Assembly (NCBI RefSeq): GCF_001427305.1
Contig: NZ_LMFZ01000023.1
Location: 326,349 to 390,348 of the forward strand
DNA length: 64,000 nt
DNA from: Duganella sp. Root1480D1
GTDB taxonomy: Bacteria; Pseudomonadota; Gammaproteobacteria; Burkholderiales; Burkholderiaceae_D
Direction: 5' to 3'
Below, in pieces: positions 42,083-50,698 of this stretch. Both the position numbers and the translations under genes were made by a program. Each line of letters opens with the position of its first letter. Positions within the stretch are counted from its first letter, which is position 1. The notes beneath the pieces were generated by a model. That model did no database searches, was not told the DNA's origin, and saw only the letters and a program-made list of their open reading frames with translations.

Positions 42083-42211
42083 GGGCCTAGCGTAAGGCGC
42101 ACGGTTCGCCGGGCAAACGAATTGTTTCGCAAATAGATATTCAGTTTTCTTCGTGGACGCTTGCTCGCGTCGGCGGCAATACTGAAAACATCGCAACCCG
42201 AAAGACCTTCC

Positions 42212-43399
42212 ATGACCAATGCATTACTCAAGCCACAGCCACTCGACCCGCTGGCGATCGCCGAGGAGTTGGCAAGCAGTTTTTCTGCCAGCGCCGTAGA
42301 ACGCGACCGCCAGGGCGGCCACGCAGCACGCGAACGCCGCCAGCTGCGCGAGTCCGGCTTGCTCACTCTCTCCGTGCCGCGCGAATTCGGCGGCGAAGGC
42401 GCCAGCTGGATCACGGTGAACCAGGTGGTCCGCATTTTGGCGCGCGCCGACAGCGCGCTGGCCCACCTGTTCGGCTTCCACCACCTGCAGCTCGCCGGCA
42501 TCCAGTTGTACGGCAGCGCGCGCCAGCAACGCGAACTGCTCACGGCCACGGTTGAACAGGGTCTGTTCTGGGGCAATGCCCTGAACCCGCTCGACCAGCG
42601 CACCGTCGCCACCGAACAGGGCGATGGCTTCGTGCTGTCCGGCGTGAAGAGCTTCAGTTCCGGCTCGGTCGGTTCCGACTGGCTCACCGTGTCGGCATGG
42701 CACGCGCCAACGCAAAGCGCGCTGATCGGCGTACTGCCAAGCACCAGCGAAGGTGTTTCGATCCGTCCTGATTGGGATGCTTTTGGCCAGAAGCAGACCG
42801 ATAGCGGCAGCGTGGAATTCCGCGGTGTCGCACTGCCGGCCGGCCTGGTGTTGCAGCCGCCCGGCCAAAAGCCATCCCCGCGCGCCACCCTGCGCTCGCA
42901 GGTCGCACAACTGATCATGGCCAACCTTTACCTCGGCATCGCTGAAGGCGCCTTTGAAGCGGCGCGCAGCTTCACTAGCGAACAATCGCGTCCCTGGTTC
43001 GCATCCAATGTGGCCGCGGCAACCGAAGATCCTTTCGTGCAGCACCGCTATGGCGAGTTGTGGACCTTGCTGCGGCCCGCAGCCGTACTGGCGGGCCACG
43101 CCGCGCTGGAACTGGACGCGGTACTGGGCAAAGGCGCGCTGGTGACCGAACGTGAGCGCGGCGAACTGGCCATTTCCGTTGCCGAGGCCAAGGTGCTGTC
43201 GCATCGCGCGGGCATCGAAGTATCGAACCAGTTGTTCGAACTGACCGGCGCCCGCGCCACTTCCAGCAAGCTGGGACTGGACCGTTTCTGGCGCAACGTG
43301 CGCGTGCATACGCTGCACGACCCGATCGACTACAAGTACCGCGACCTCGGACGCTATGCCCTGCACCGCACCTTGCCTGAGCCGACAGCCTATTCCTGA
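42212..43399 (+). CDS. Acyl-CoA dehydrogenase-fold flavoprotein, SfnB/DszC-like
   Basis: A 395-residue flavoprotein with the acyl-CoA dehydrogenase fold, close to the SfnB/DszC group of FMNH2-dependent sulfur monooxygenases rather than true dehydrogenases. Family regions are RRQLRESGLLTLSVPREFGG, ARADSALAHLFGFHHL, GVKSFSSGSVGSDWL and the C-terminal TLHDPIDYKYRDLG. No Glu catalytic base of acyl-CoA dehydrogenases is evident. It begins a long operon of organosulfur genes and may get reduced FMN from SsuE across the divergent promoter. Confidence 0.85.
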   Translation: MTNALLKPQPLDPLAIAEELASSFSASAVERDRQGGHAARERRQLRESGLLTLSVPREFGGEGASWITVNQVVRILARADSALAHLFGFHHLQLAGIQLYGSARQQRELLTATVEQGLFWGNALNPLDQRTVATEQGDGFVLSGVKSFSSGSVGSDWLTVSAWHAPTQSALIGVLPSTSEGVSIRPDWDAFGQKQTDSGSVEFRGVALPAGLVLQPPGQKPSPRATLRSQVAQLIMANLYLGIAEGAFEAARSFTSEQSRPWFASNVAAATEDPFVQHRYGELWTLLRPAAVLAGHAALELDAVLGKGALVTERERGELAISVAEAKVLSHRAGIEVSNQLFELTGARATSSKLGLDRFWRNVRVHTLHDPIDYKYRDLGRYALHRTLPEPTAYS

Positions 43400-43402
43400 T
43401 CC

Positions 43403-44212
43403 ATGACCATCGAACCACTTATTCAATTGGACCGTGTCGCGCGCAGCTTTGCGCAAGGCCCAGGTGAGCGACTGCACGCGGTGCGCGACGTCAGCCTGAC
43501 GATCGGGCGCCGCGAGATCTTCGGCCTGGCCGGCAAGAGCGGTGCCGGCAAGTCGACTTTGCTGCGCATGATCAACCTGCTGGAGCGTCCCGACAGGGGC
43601 CGTGTGCTGGTGGAGGGGGACGACCTGACCGCCCTCGGCAAGGGCGCGCTGCGCGCCGCACGACAGAACATCGGCATGATCTTCCAGCAATTCAACCTGC
43701 TGCGCAACGCAACGGTCGCCGAGAATGTCGCGTTTCCCTTGCACATCCATGGCGGCCATGGCCGGCAAGACGTGGCACGCCGGGTGGCAGACTGCCTGGC
43801 TCTGGTGGGACTGGAGGACAAGGCGGGCAGCTATCCTTCGCGCCTGTCCGGCGGGCAGCAGCAGCGTGTGGCAATTGCGCGCGCGCTGGCCAGCAGACCG
43901 GCCGTCCTGCTTTGCGACGAGCCCACCTCGGCGCTTGATGCCGAAACGACGCGCGCCCTGCTGGCGACACTGCAGGACGTCAACCAGCGGCTGGCTGTGA
44001 CCATCGTGATCGTGAGCCACGAACTGGACGTGCTGGCCTCGATCTGCCAGCGCGTGGCGGTGATCGAGGACGGCACGGTCGCCGAACAGTTCCACGTCGC
44101 CGACTGGCCGGCTCCGCGCCAGACCGCCCTCGGCCGCGAGCTGGCAGCGCTGTCGGCGCAGGCCTCGCTGGCAGCCGGCGTCGCCTTGCGAAAGGAAGCT
44201 GCCCATGTTTGA
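43403..44212 (+). CDS. MetN-like ABC transporter ATPase
   Basis: A 269-residue ATPase of the methionine-uptake type. Walker A is GKSGAGKSTLLRMINLLERP, the signature RLSGGQQQRVAIARAL and Walker B VLLCDEPTSALD. QQFNLLRNATVAENVAFPL is characteristic of MetN. The C-terminus is shorter than in MetN with its ligand-sensing ACT-like domain, so feedback inhibition may be absent. It overlaps the permease gene by 8 bp. Confidence 0.9.
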   Translation: MTIEPLIQLDRVARSFAQGPGERLHAVRDVSLTIGRREIFGLAGKSGAGKSTLLRMINLLERPDRGRVLVEGDDLTALGKGALRAARQNIGMIFQQFNLLRNATVAENVAFPLHIHGGHGRQDVARRVADCLALVGLEDKAGSYPSRLSGGQQQRVAIARALASRPAVLLCDEPTSALDAETTRALLATLQDVNQRLAVTIVIVSHELDVLASICQRVAVIEDGTVAEQFHVADWPAPRQTALGRELAALSAQASLAAGVALRKEAAHV

Positions 44213-44867
44213 AAAATACCTCTCGCTGCTGCCCGAGCTGGTGCAAGCGCTGGCGCAAACCGGCACCATGCTTGGCATCGGTTTGTCCATCGCCGTGCTG
44301 TTGGGCGGCCCGCTTGGCATCATGCTGTTCCTGGTCGGCGATGGCCAGTCGCTGCAAAACCGTCCCCTGTCCGCACTGCTTGGCTGGCTGGTGAATACGG
44401 TGCGCTCCTTCCCTTTCATCATCCTGCTGGTATCGCTGGTGCCGTTCACGCGAGCGATTGCCGGCACCTCGATCGGCCCGCTGGCGGCGGCCGTTCCCTT
44501 GTCGGTGGCGGCAATCCCTTACTTCGCCCGCCTGGTCGAACAGAACCTGCGCGAAGTACCGCGCGGCGTGATCGAAGCAGCCCATGCCATGGGTGCCAGC
44601 GAACTGCAGATCGTGCTGCGGGTGCTGCTGGTGGAATCGCGTTCCGGCCTGGTGCTGGCACTGACGGTACTGGCAATCAGCTTCCTGTCCTATTCCGCAG
44701 TGGCTGGGGTAGTGGGCGGAGGCGGCATCGGCGACCTTGCCATCCGTTATGGCTATTACCGCTTCGAGACCGACGTGATGTTCGCCACTGTTGCCCTGCT
44801 GGTCCTGCTGGTGCAGGCAATCCAGTTCGCCGGCAATCGCATCGCGCGCCGCCTCGACAAACGATAA
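44205..44867 (+). CDS. MetI-like ABC transporter permease
   Basis: A 220-residue permease with five or six hydrophobic segments and the MetI signatures NTVRSFPFIILLVSLVPFTR and VIEAAHAMGASELQIVLRVL. It works with the MetN-like ATPase and MetQ-like binding protein on either side. Confidence 0.92.
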   Translation: MFEKYLSLLPELVQALAQTGTMLGIGLSIAVLLGGPLGIMLFLVGDGQSLQNRPLSALLGWLVNTVRSFPFIILLVSLVPFTRAIAGTSIGPLAAAVPLSVAAIPYFARLVEQNLREVPRGVIEAAHAMGASELQIVLRVLLVESRSGLVLALTVLAISFLSYSAVAGVVGGGGIGDLAIRYGYYRFETDVMFATVALLVLLVQAIQFAGNRIARRLDKR

Positions 44868-44879
44868 CAAGGAGTGACA

Positions 44880-45707
44880 ATGACTGTTCTACGACGTTCC
44901 GTACTGCTGGCCGCACTGGCCACCCTGGCCCTCGCTGCCGGCTCCGCTGCCGCCAAGGATCCGAAACAACTGGTGATCGGCACCAGCGCCGGCCCTTATG
45001 CCGACCAGATCAAGCTGGGCATCAAACCCATCCTCGAAAAGCAGGGCTACCAGGTCAAGCTGGTGGAGTTCAACGATTATGTGCAGCCGAACATCGCGCT
45101 GGCCGAAGGTTCGCTGGACGCCAATGTATTCCAGCACATCATCTACCTGAACAAGTTCGCAGCCGAGCATAAGCTGGCCTTGTCGCCGCTGGTCACCATC
45201 CCGACCGCGCCGATTGCCATCTACAGCAAGAAGCACAAAGCCTTGTCCGAGGTCCGCGACGGCACTACCGTGGCGCTGCCGAACGACCCGACCAACCAGG
45301 CGCGCGCCCTGGTGCTGCTGGACCAGCTTGGATGGATCAAGCTGAAAGCCGGCGCCGACCCGCTGCGCGCCTCCGAACGCGACGTGGCGCAGAACCTGAA
45401 GAAGGTCAGGCTGTTGCCGCTGGAAGCGGCCCAGCTTCCGCGTTCGCTGCAGGATGCCGACTACTCCTTCGTCAACGGCAATTACGCGCTGGCGTCCGGC
45501 CTCAAACTGAATGAAGCCCTGATGACGGAAAAGATCTCGCCCAACTATGTGAACCTGGTTGCCGTTCGTACCGCCGACAAGGACAAGCAGTTTGCGCGCG
45601 ACATCGAGGCCGCCTACAAATCGAAGGAATTCCTGGCGGTCACCAACAAGCATTTCCGCGATTACGCCAAGACCGACTACCAGCTCGCCCTGGAAAAGGC
45701 GCAGTAG
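44880..45707 (+). CDS. MetQ/NlpA-like substrate-binding protein
   Basis: A 275-residue binding protein of the MetQ family. AAGGAG lies before the ATG at 44880. The signal peptide ends near AAGSAAAKD, with no lipobox Cys, so it is a soluble periplasmic form. Signatures include GPYADQIKLGIKPILEKQGY, FNDYVQPNIALAEGSLDANV and DYSFVNGNYALASGL. Being placed among monooxygenases, it may import a sulfur-containing amino acid derivative rather than methionine itself. Confidence 0.9.
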   Translation: MTVLRRSVLLAALATLALAAGSAAAKDPKQLVIGTSAGPYADQIKLGIKPILEKQGYQVKLVEFNDYVQPNIALAEGSLDANVFQHIIYLNKFAAEHKLALSPLVTIPTAPIAIYSKKHKALSEVRDGTTVALPNDPTNQARALVLLDQLGWIKLKAGADPLRASERDVAQNLKKVRLLPLEAAQLPRSLQDADYSFVNGNYALASGLKLNEALMTEKISPNYVNLVAVRTADKDKQFARDIEAAYKSKEFLAVTNKHFRDYAKTDYQLALEKAQ

Positions 45708-45711
45708 CACA

Positions 45712-47100
45712 ATGGCCAGGCAGATTCGCTTCAACGCATTCCAGATGAACACCGCCGGGCATCAGTCGCCCGGGCTGTGGCGGCATCCGCGCGACAGCAG
45801 CCACCGCTACACCGATCCCCAGCATTGGATCGAGTTGGCGCAGTTGCTCGAGCGCGGTCTGTTCGACGCCGTATTCCTGGCCGACGTGCTGGGTGTGTAC
45901 GACGTCTACAAGCAAAGTCACGCCACGGCGCTGGCGCGCGGCGTCCAGGTACCACTCAACGACCCGCTGGCCCTGGTGCCGCTGATGGCAGGCGTCACCG
46001 AGCACCTTGGCTTTGGCGTGACAGCCGCCCTCACCTATGAGCATCCCTACACTTTTGCACGCCGCCTGTCGACGCTGGATCACCTGACCCAGGGGCGCAT
46101 CGGCTGGAATATCGTCACCGGCTATCTCGATAGCGCGGCCCGCAACCTCGGCCAGCAGCGTCAACTGGCGCACGATGAGCGCTACGACCTGGCCGACGAA
46201 TACCTGGAGGTAGTCTACAAACTGTGGGAAAAGAGCTGGGAGGACGGTGCCGTCCTGCGCGACAAGGCCAGCGGAATCTATACCGATCCGGCCCGCGTTC
46301 ACCCCATCGGCCACGAGGGCCGTTATTACAGCGTCCCTGGCATCCACTTGAGCGAACCGTCGCCGCAGCGCACGCCCTTCCTGTACCAGGCCGGCAGTTC
46401 GCCTCGCGGCAATGCGTTTGCCGGCCGCCATGCGGAGGCAGCCTTCGTCAGCGGCCCGGGCAAAGGCGTCGTCAAAGGCTATGTCGACAAGCTGCGCGCC
46501 GCGACAGCCGATGCCGGGCGCGATCCGGGCGCCCTGCTGGTCTATGGCCAGGCGCTGATCATTACCGGGGAAAGCAGCGAGCAGGCGCGCGAGCGCCATG
46601 CGGAATACCTGGAGCACGTTGACGTCGAAGCCGCCCTGGCCTTGCTGTCCGGCTGGACCGGCGTCGATTTCAGCCGCCTGCCGCTGGATGCCACCATCGA
46701 CTACATCGAATCCGATGCCGGCCGCTCGGCGCTTGCCTCGTTCACCACCGCCGATCCCGGCCGCCAATGGACGGTGCGCGACGCCGCCCGCTTCATCGGC
46801 CTAGGCGGGCGCGGTCCGGTGCTGACCGGTGCAGCCAGCGAAGTGGCCGATCAGTTGGAAGACTGGCTCGACAGCACCGGCATCAATGGCTTCAACCTTG
46901 CGTTTGCGGTTGCCCACGAATCGATGCGCGACGTCGTCGACTATATCGTGCCCGAACTGCAGCGGCGCGGCCGCTACCCCACGTCCTACACCCCGGGCAC
47001 CTTGCGCCACAAGCTGGCCGGCCGCGGCCCGCGCCTGGCGGCCAGCCATCCCGCTACACAGGTAGTCATTCCCTCCCATTTTTCCGAGGAAGCCTTATGA
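45712..47100 (+). CDS. LLM flavin-dependent monooxygenase, NtaA/SnaA/DszA family
   Basis: A 462-residue bacterial-luciferase-like monooxygenase of the NtaA/SnaA/DszA/SoxA group, which uses reduced FMN from a separate reductase. Characteristic regions are IRFNAFQMNTAGHQSPGLWR, GLFDAVFLADVLGVYDVYKQ, TLDHLTQGRIGWNIVTGYLD and PFLYQAGSSPRGNAFAGRHA. Relatives open C-S or C-N bonds in dibenzothiophene sulfone, nitrilotriacetate and modified cysteines. Its stop overlaps the next gene by 4 bp. Confidence 0.92.
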   Translation: MARQIRFNAFQMNTAGHQSPGLWRHPRDSSHRYTDPQHWIELAQLLERGLFDAVFLADVLGVYDVYKQSHATALARGVQVPLNDPLALVPLMAGVTEHLGFGVTAALTYEHPYTFARRLSTLDHLTQGRIGWNIVTGYLDSAARNLGQQRQLAHDERYDLADEYLEVVYKLWEKSWEDGAVLRDKASGIYTDPARVHPIGHEGRYYSVPGIHLSEPSPQRTPFLYQAGSSPRGNAFAGRHAEAAFVSGPGKGVVKGYVDKLRAATADAGRDPGALLVYGQALIITGESSEQARERHAEYLEHVDVEAALALLSGWTGVDFSRLPLDATIDYIESDAGRSALASFTTADPGRQWTVRDAARFIGLGGRGPVLTGAASEVADQLEDWLDSTGINGFNLAFAVAHESMRDVVDYIVPELQRRGRYPTSYTPGTLRHKLAGRGPRLAASHPATQVVIPSHFSEEAL

Positions 47101-48080
47101 AACGCAGAACCCTGCTGCAAGCTGCCGGCGCCAGCGCCGCCCTGGCCACCCTGCCGCGCCTCGCGCACGCAGCCGCACCACTCAAGGAGCTGCGGCTCGA
47201 TTACGCCTATTATTCGCCAGCCAGCCTGGTGCTGCGGCGCTTCGGCTGGCTGGAACAGGACTTTGCCACCGACGGCACCCAAGTCAAATGGGTACTGAGC
47301 GCCGGCAGCAATCGCGCTCTCGAATACCTGAACGCCAACAGCATCGACATCGGCTCGAGTGCCGGATTGGCGGCGTTGTTGGCGAAGGCAAACGGTAACC
47401 CAATCCGCACACCCTATATCTTCTCGCGCCCCGAATGGACTGCGCTGGTGGTACGCAAGGATTCCCCGATCCGCTCCCTGGCCGACCTGAAAGGCAGGAA
47501 GGTCGCCGCCACCAAGGGCACCGATCCCTACCTCTTCCTGCTGCGCGCCTTGCATTCGGCCAAGCTGCAGCGCAGCGATATCGAGCACATCTCGCTGCCG
47601 CATGCCGATGGCCGCGCCGCGCTGGAACAAGGCAAGGTGGATGCCTGGGCGGGGCTGGATCCGCACATGGCGGCCAGCGAACTGGAAGGAGGGTCCCGCC
47701 TCATTTACCGCAACGTCGCTTTCAATACTTACGGTTTCCTCAATGTACGGGAAGATTTTTTGGCCAGCCAGCCGGGTGCTGTCAGCCGGGTCATCCAGGG
47801 CTATGAAAAGGCGCGTGCCTGGATCCGCGCCAACCCGAGCGAAGCGGCGCGCATCCTGTCGGAGGAAGCCAAGGTGTCGCTGCCGATAGCGCTGCTGCAG
47901 CTCAAGCTGCGCACCGACTTCTCCAATCCGCAGCCGTCCAGCGAGCACGTGAAAGCCCTGCAGGCAGCGGCGCCGATCCTGCTCGACGAAGCACTGGTCA
48001 AGCCGGGCAGCGACTTGCCGCGCCTGATCGCTGAGCTGGTGGACACCCGCTTCGCCCAAGCGCTGATTGCCCGCGCATGA
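47097..48080 (+). CDS. SsuA-like sulfonate-type substrate-binding protein (second copy)
   Basis: A 327-residue periplasmic protein with a twin-arginine-like signal (KRRTLLQAAGASAALATLPR). The mature part has LRLDYAYYSPASLVLRRFGW, SAGSNRALEYLNANSIDIGS and QGKVDAWAGLDPHMAASELE, matching the nitrate/sulfonate/taurine binding family. It is clearly different from SsuA at 40533. It overlaps both neighbours by 4 bp. Confidence 0.9.
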   Translation: MKRRTLLQAAGASAALATLPRLAHAAAPLKELRLDYAYYSPASLVLRRFGWLEQDFATDGTQVKWVLSAGSNRALEYLNANSIDIGSSAGLAALLAKANGNPIRTPYIFSRPEWTALVVRKDSPIRSLADLKGRKVAATKGTDPYLFLLRALHSAKLQRSDIEHISLPHADGRAALEQGKVDAWAGLDPHMAASELEGGSRLIYRNVAFNTYGFLNVREDFLASQPGAVSRVIQGYEKARAWIRANPSEAARILSEEAKVSLPIALLQLKLRTDFSNPQPSSEHVKALQAAAPILLDEALVKPGSDLPRLIAELVDTRFAQALIARA

Positions 48081-48937
48081 GCGAACAGGCAGCAATTTAT
48101 CCCGGCCAGGGAGGGGCGCACACGGCCCGTGCGGCCGGCGCGGTCCCGAGCGCGCCGGCACGCCGCCGCCATTTGCCAGGCTGGCTGCTTGGCCTGCTGC
48201 TGCCGGCCGCCTTGCTGGCCTGCGCCGAACTGGCAGTTCGCGCGGGCGTCCTGGCGCCAAACCTGCTGCCGCCGCCAAGCGCCATCCTGGCGACGATTGC
48301 GGAGCTGGCGCAGCGCGGACTGGCCGGTCATATTGCGGCCAGTGCACTCAGGGTCGCCGCCGGCTTTGCGGCCGGCGCCCTGGCAGCGATCCTGCTCGGC
48401 GCTGCCACTGCGTTGCACCGGCCAACCCACGCCATTTTCGACCCAACGTTGCAAGCGTTGCGCGCCATTCCTTCGCTGGCCTGGGTACCGCTTCTGCTGC
48501 TCTGGCTCGGCATCGACGAAGCGCCGAAACTTGCGCTGATCGCCATCGGCGCCTTCTTCCCCGTCTACATGGGTGTTGGTGCCGGCATCCGCGGCGTTGA
48601 CCGCAAGCTGGTGGAAGTGGCACGCCTGTACCGGCTCTCGCCGTCGCAGCAGGCCAGGCAAGTATTGCTGCCGGCCGCGCTACCGGCCATCCTGACCGGC
48701 CTGCGCAACGGCCTGGGCCTGGCCTGGATGTTCATGGTGGCGGCAGAACTGATTGCCGCCAGCAAGGGCCTTGGCTACCTGCTCAGCGATGGCCGCGAAA
48801 CCAGCCGTGCCGACATCGTGCTGGCAGCGATCCTGCTGCTAGCCGTACTGGGAAAAGCCAGCGACAGCCTGGTGCTCCGCCTCGAACAACGCCTGCTGGC
48901 CTGGCGCGACAGCTTTGAAAGCACCGACCATGCTTGA
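48077..48937 (+). CDS. SsuC-like ABC transporter permease (second copy)
   Basis: A 286-residue permease with a Pro/Ala/Arg-rich N-terminal extension before the first membrane segment. The core shows NLLPPPSAILATIAEL, ALRAIPSLAWVPLLLLWLGI and LYRLSPSQQARQVLLPAALP, typical of SsuC/TauC. It is fused by overlap to the binding-protein and ATPase genes. Confidence 0.92.
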   Translation: MSEQAAIYPGQGGAHTARAAGAVPSAPARRRHLPGWLLGLLLPAALLACAELAVRAGVLAPNLLPPPSAILATIAELAQRGLAGHIAASALRVAAGFAAGALAAILLGAATALHRPTHAIFDPTLQALRAIPSLAWVPLLLLWLGIDEAPKLALIAIGAFFPVYMGVGAGIRGVDRKLVEVARLYRLSPSQQARQVLLPAALPAILTGLRNGLGLAWMFMVAAELIAASKGLGYLLSDGRETSRADIVLAAILLLAVLGKASDSLVLRLEQRLLAWRDSFESTDHA

Positions 48938-49658
48938 TATCCGCATCGACAGCAAATCCTATGGCGACCAGAAGGTACTGGGGCCATTGCACCTTCAATT
49001 GAAGCAAGGGGAAGTCGTCAGCCTGCTGGGCGCCAGCGGCAGCGGCAAAAGCACCCTGCTTTCCATTCTCGCGGGACTGGACCGCGATTGGCGCGGCAGT
49101 CTGCACCTGGACGGAGCCGCCTTGCACGGCGTGCACCCGGCGGTCAGCCTGGTATTCCAGGAACCGCGCCTGTTTCCCTGGCTGACAGTGGCTGAGAACC
49201 TGCGTTTTGGCCTGCCTTCCTCGGACGACTGCGGCTGCGAAGTGGAGTTGCTGCTGGCAGAAACCGGCCTGCAAGGGCTGGGCCAGCGCCTACCCAAGCA
49301 GCTATCCGGCGGCCAGGCCCAGCGTGCAGCCATCGCACGCGGCTTGATGCGCCGCCCGCGCGTGCTGCTGCTCGATGAGCCGTTTTCGGCGGTCGACGCC
49401 TTTACGCGGATGAAGCTGCAAGACCTGCTGCTGCGGGTCGCAGGCCACCACCAATTGACCATCCTGCAGGTCACGCACGACATCGACGAAGCGCTCTACC
49501 TGAGCGACCGCATCCTGGTCCTGGCTTCCGGTGGTGGTCCGCTGCGCGGGGAATTCACGGTTCCGGCGGCTCGGCCGCGCAGCCGCAGCGAGGCCAGCCT
49601 GCTGCCGTTGAAGCACCGGGTACTGGACTTGCTGCACCTGGCCGAGCAGGCCGGTTAG
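48930..49658 (+). CDS. SsuB-like ABC transporter ATPase (second copy)
   Basis: A 242-residue ATPase with Walker A GASGSGKSTLLSILAGL, FQEPRLFPWLTVAENLRFGL, signature QLSGGQAQRAAIARGL and Walker B VLLLDEPFSAVDAFTR. It is the last gene of the second sulfur operon. Its 3' end touches the convergent serine acetyltransferase gene (4-bp overlap). Confidence 0.92.
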   Translation: MLDIRIDSKSYGDQKVLGPLHLQLKQGEVVSLLGASGSGKSTLLSILAGLDRDWRGSLHLDGAALHGVHPAVSLVFQEPRLFPWLTVAENLRFGLPSSDDCGCEVELLLAETGLQGLGQRLPKQLSGGQAQRAAIARGLMRRPRVLLLDEPFSAVDAFTRMKLQDLLLRVAGHHQLTILQVTHDIDEALYLSDRILVLASGGGPLRGEFTVPAARPRSRSEASLLPLKHRVLDLLHLAEQAG

Positions 49659-50572
49659 TCGCTGCGCATTTGCGCCTGGGAGACATTGCTGTTCGGCGGC
49701 ACGCTCTGCGTCAGCCAGACGTTGCCGCCGACGGTAGAGCCGGCGCCGATGGTGATGCGTCCCAGCACTGTGGCGCCGGCGTAGATCACCACGTCGTCTT
49801 CCACGATCGGATGGCGCGGCGTGCCCTTGATCAGCTGTCCCGATTCGTCCGCGGGGAAGCGCTTGGCGCCCAGCGTCACATGCTGGTACAGCCGCACACG
49901 CTCGCCAATGATGGTGGTCTCGCCGATGACGACGCCGGTACCGTGATCGATGAAGAAGCTGGCGCCGATGTGCGCCGCCGGGTGGATATCGATGCCGGTG
50001 CGGGAATGGGCGATATCGCTGACGATGCGGGCGATGAACGGTGCGCCCAGTTTATGCAGGCTATGCGCCAGGCGATAATGCAGGATGGCGACCATGCCCG
50101 GATAGCACAGGAGGATTTCCGCGATCGAGGTCGCCGCCGGGTCGCCGGCATACGCGGCCTGTACGTCTGACACGACCAGCGCACGGATCCGCGGCAGCGA
50201 GGCAGCAAAAGCCCGCGTAATGCCCTGCGCCGTGGCGAGCTGCGCTTCCTCGGTCTCCGCCACGCCGGCGCCGAACTGCAAGCCGCGCCGCACCTGTTCA
50301 TGCAGGCGGTCCAGCGTCGTGTTGAGGGTATCGCCAACGAAGTAGTCGATGCTCTCGTCGGTCAGGTTCGGCCGCCCGTAATGGGTCGGGAACAAGGCCG
50401 CTGACAAACCCTCCAGGATCTGCACCAGCTCGGCACGCGAAGGCAGCTCGCGCACCCGGCGCTGGTGGCGGATATTGTGGGTCGCTTCGCGCGATACGCG
50501 TAGCTGGTTAACCACCTCGTCGAGGTCCCAGCGTGCTGCGCCGCTCGCGGCGCCGTAAGAGTCGATAGCCAT
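49655..50572 (-). CDS. Serine O-acetyltransferase, EpsC type
   Basis: A 305-residue left-handed beta-helix acetyltransferase that makes O-acetylserine for cysteine synthesis. The catalytic region is HIGASFFIDHGTGVVIGETT followed by YQHVTLGAKR, and the hexapeptide coil continues through GATVLGRITIGAGSTVGGNV. The length and N-terminal helical domain match the EpsC/SrpH group rather than short CysE. The start at 50572 removes a poor hydrophobic extension that begins at 50626. It fits next to sulfur-acquisition operons because it supplies the acceptor for released sulfide. Confidence 0.9.
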   Translation of the reverse strand: MAIDSYGAASGAARWDLDEVVNQLRVSREATHNIRHQRRVRELPSRAELVQILEGLSAALFPTHYGRPNLTDESIDYFVGDTLNTTLDRLHEQVRRGLQFGAGVAETEEAQLATAQGITRAFAASLPRIRALVVSDVQAAYAGDPAATSIAEILLCYPGMVAILHYRLAHSLHKLGAPFIARIVSDIAHSRTGIDIHPAAHIGASFFIDHGTGVVIGETTIIGERVRLYQHVTLGAKRFPADESGQLIKGTPRHPIVEDDVVIYAGATVLGRITIGAGSTVGGNVWLTQSVPPNSNVSQAQMRSD

Positions 50573-50626
50573 AAGGCACAAGAATATCGAGATTACATTG
50601 AAAAGCGAAAGAAACTGTTTGCACAA

Positions 50627-50649
50627 GCTTATGCTTTTCAGTCATAAGC
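50627..50649. promoter_or_regulatory. Inverted repeat between serine acetyltransferase and MFS genes
   Basis: GCTTATG (50627-50633), nine bases and CATAAGC (50643-50649) form a perfect 7-bp inverted repeat in the 126-bp divergent promoter region. It could be an operator for either gene. Confidence 0.45.
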
Positions 50650-50698
50650 AGATAGTCCGGGTTTCCCTTAAAATAGCGCGCTCACTCTCGGGCACCAC

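Noticed and set aside
42083..42211. CysB/Cbl-type operator in the ssu divergent promoter
   Set aside because: Only short imperfect repeats were seen, none strong enough to list.
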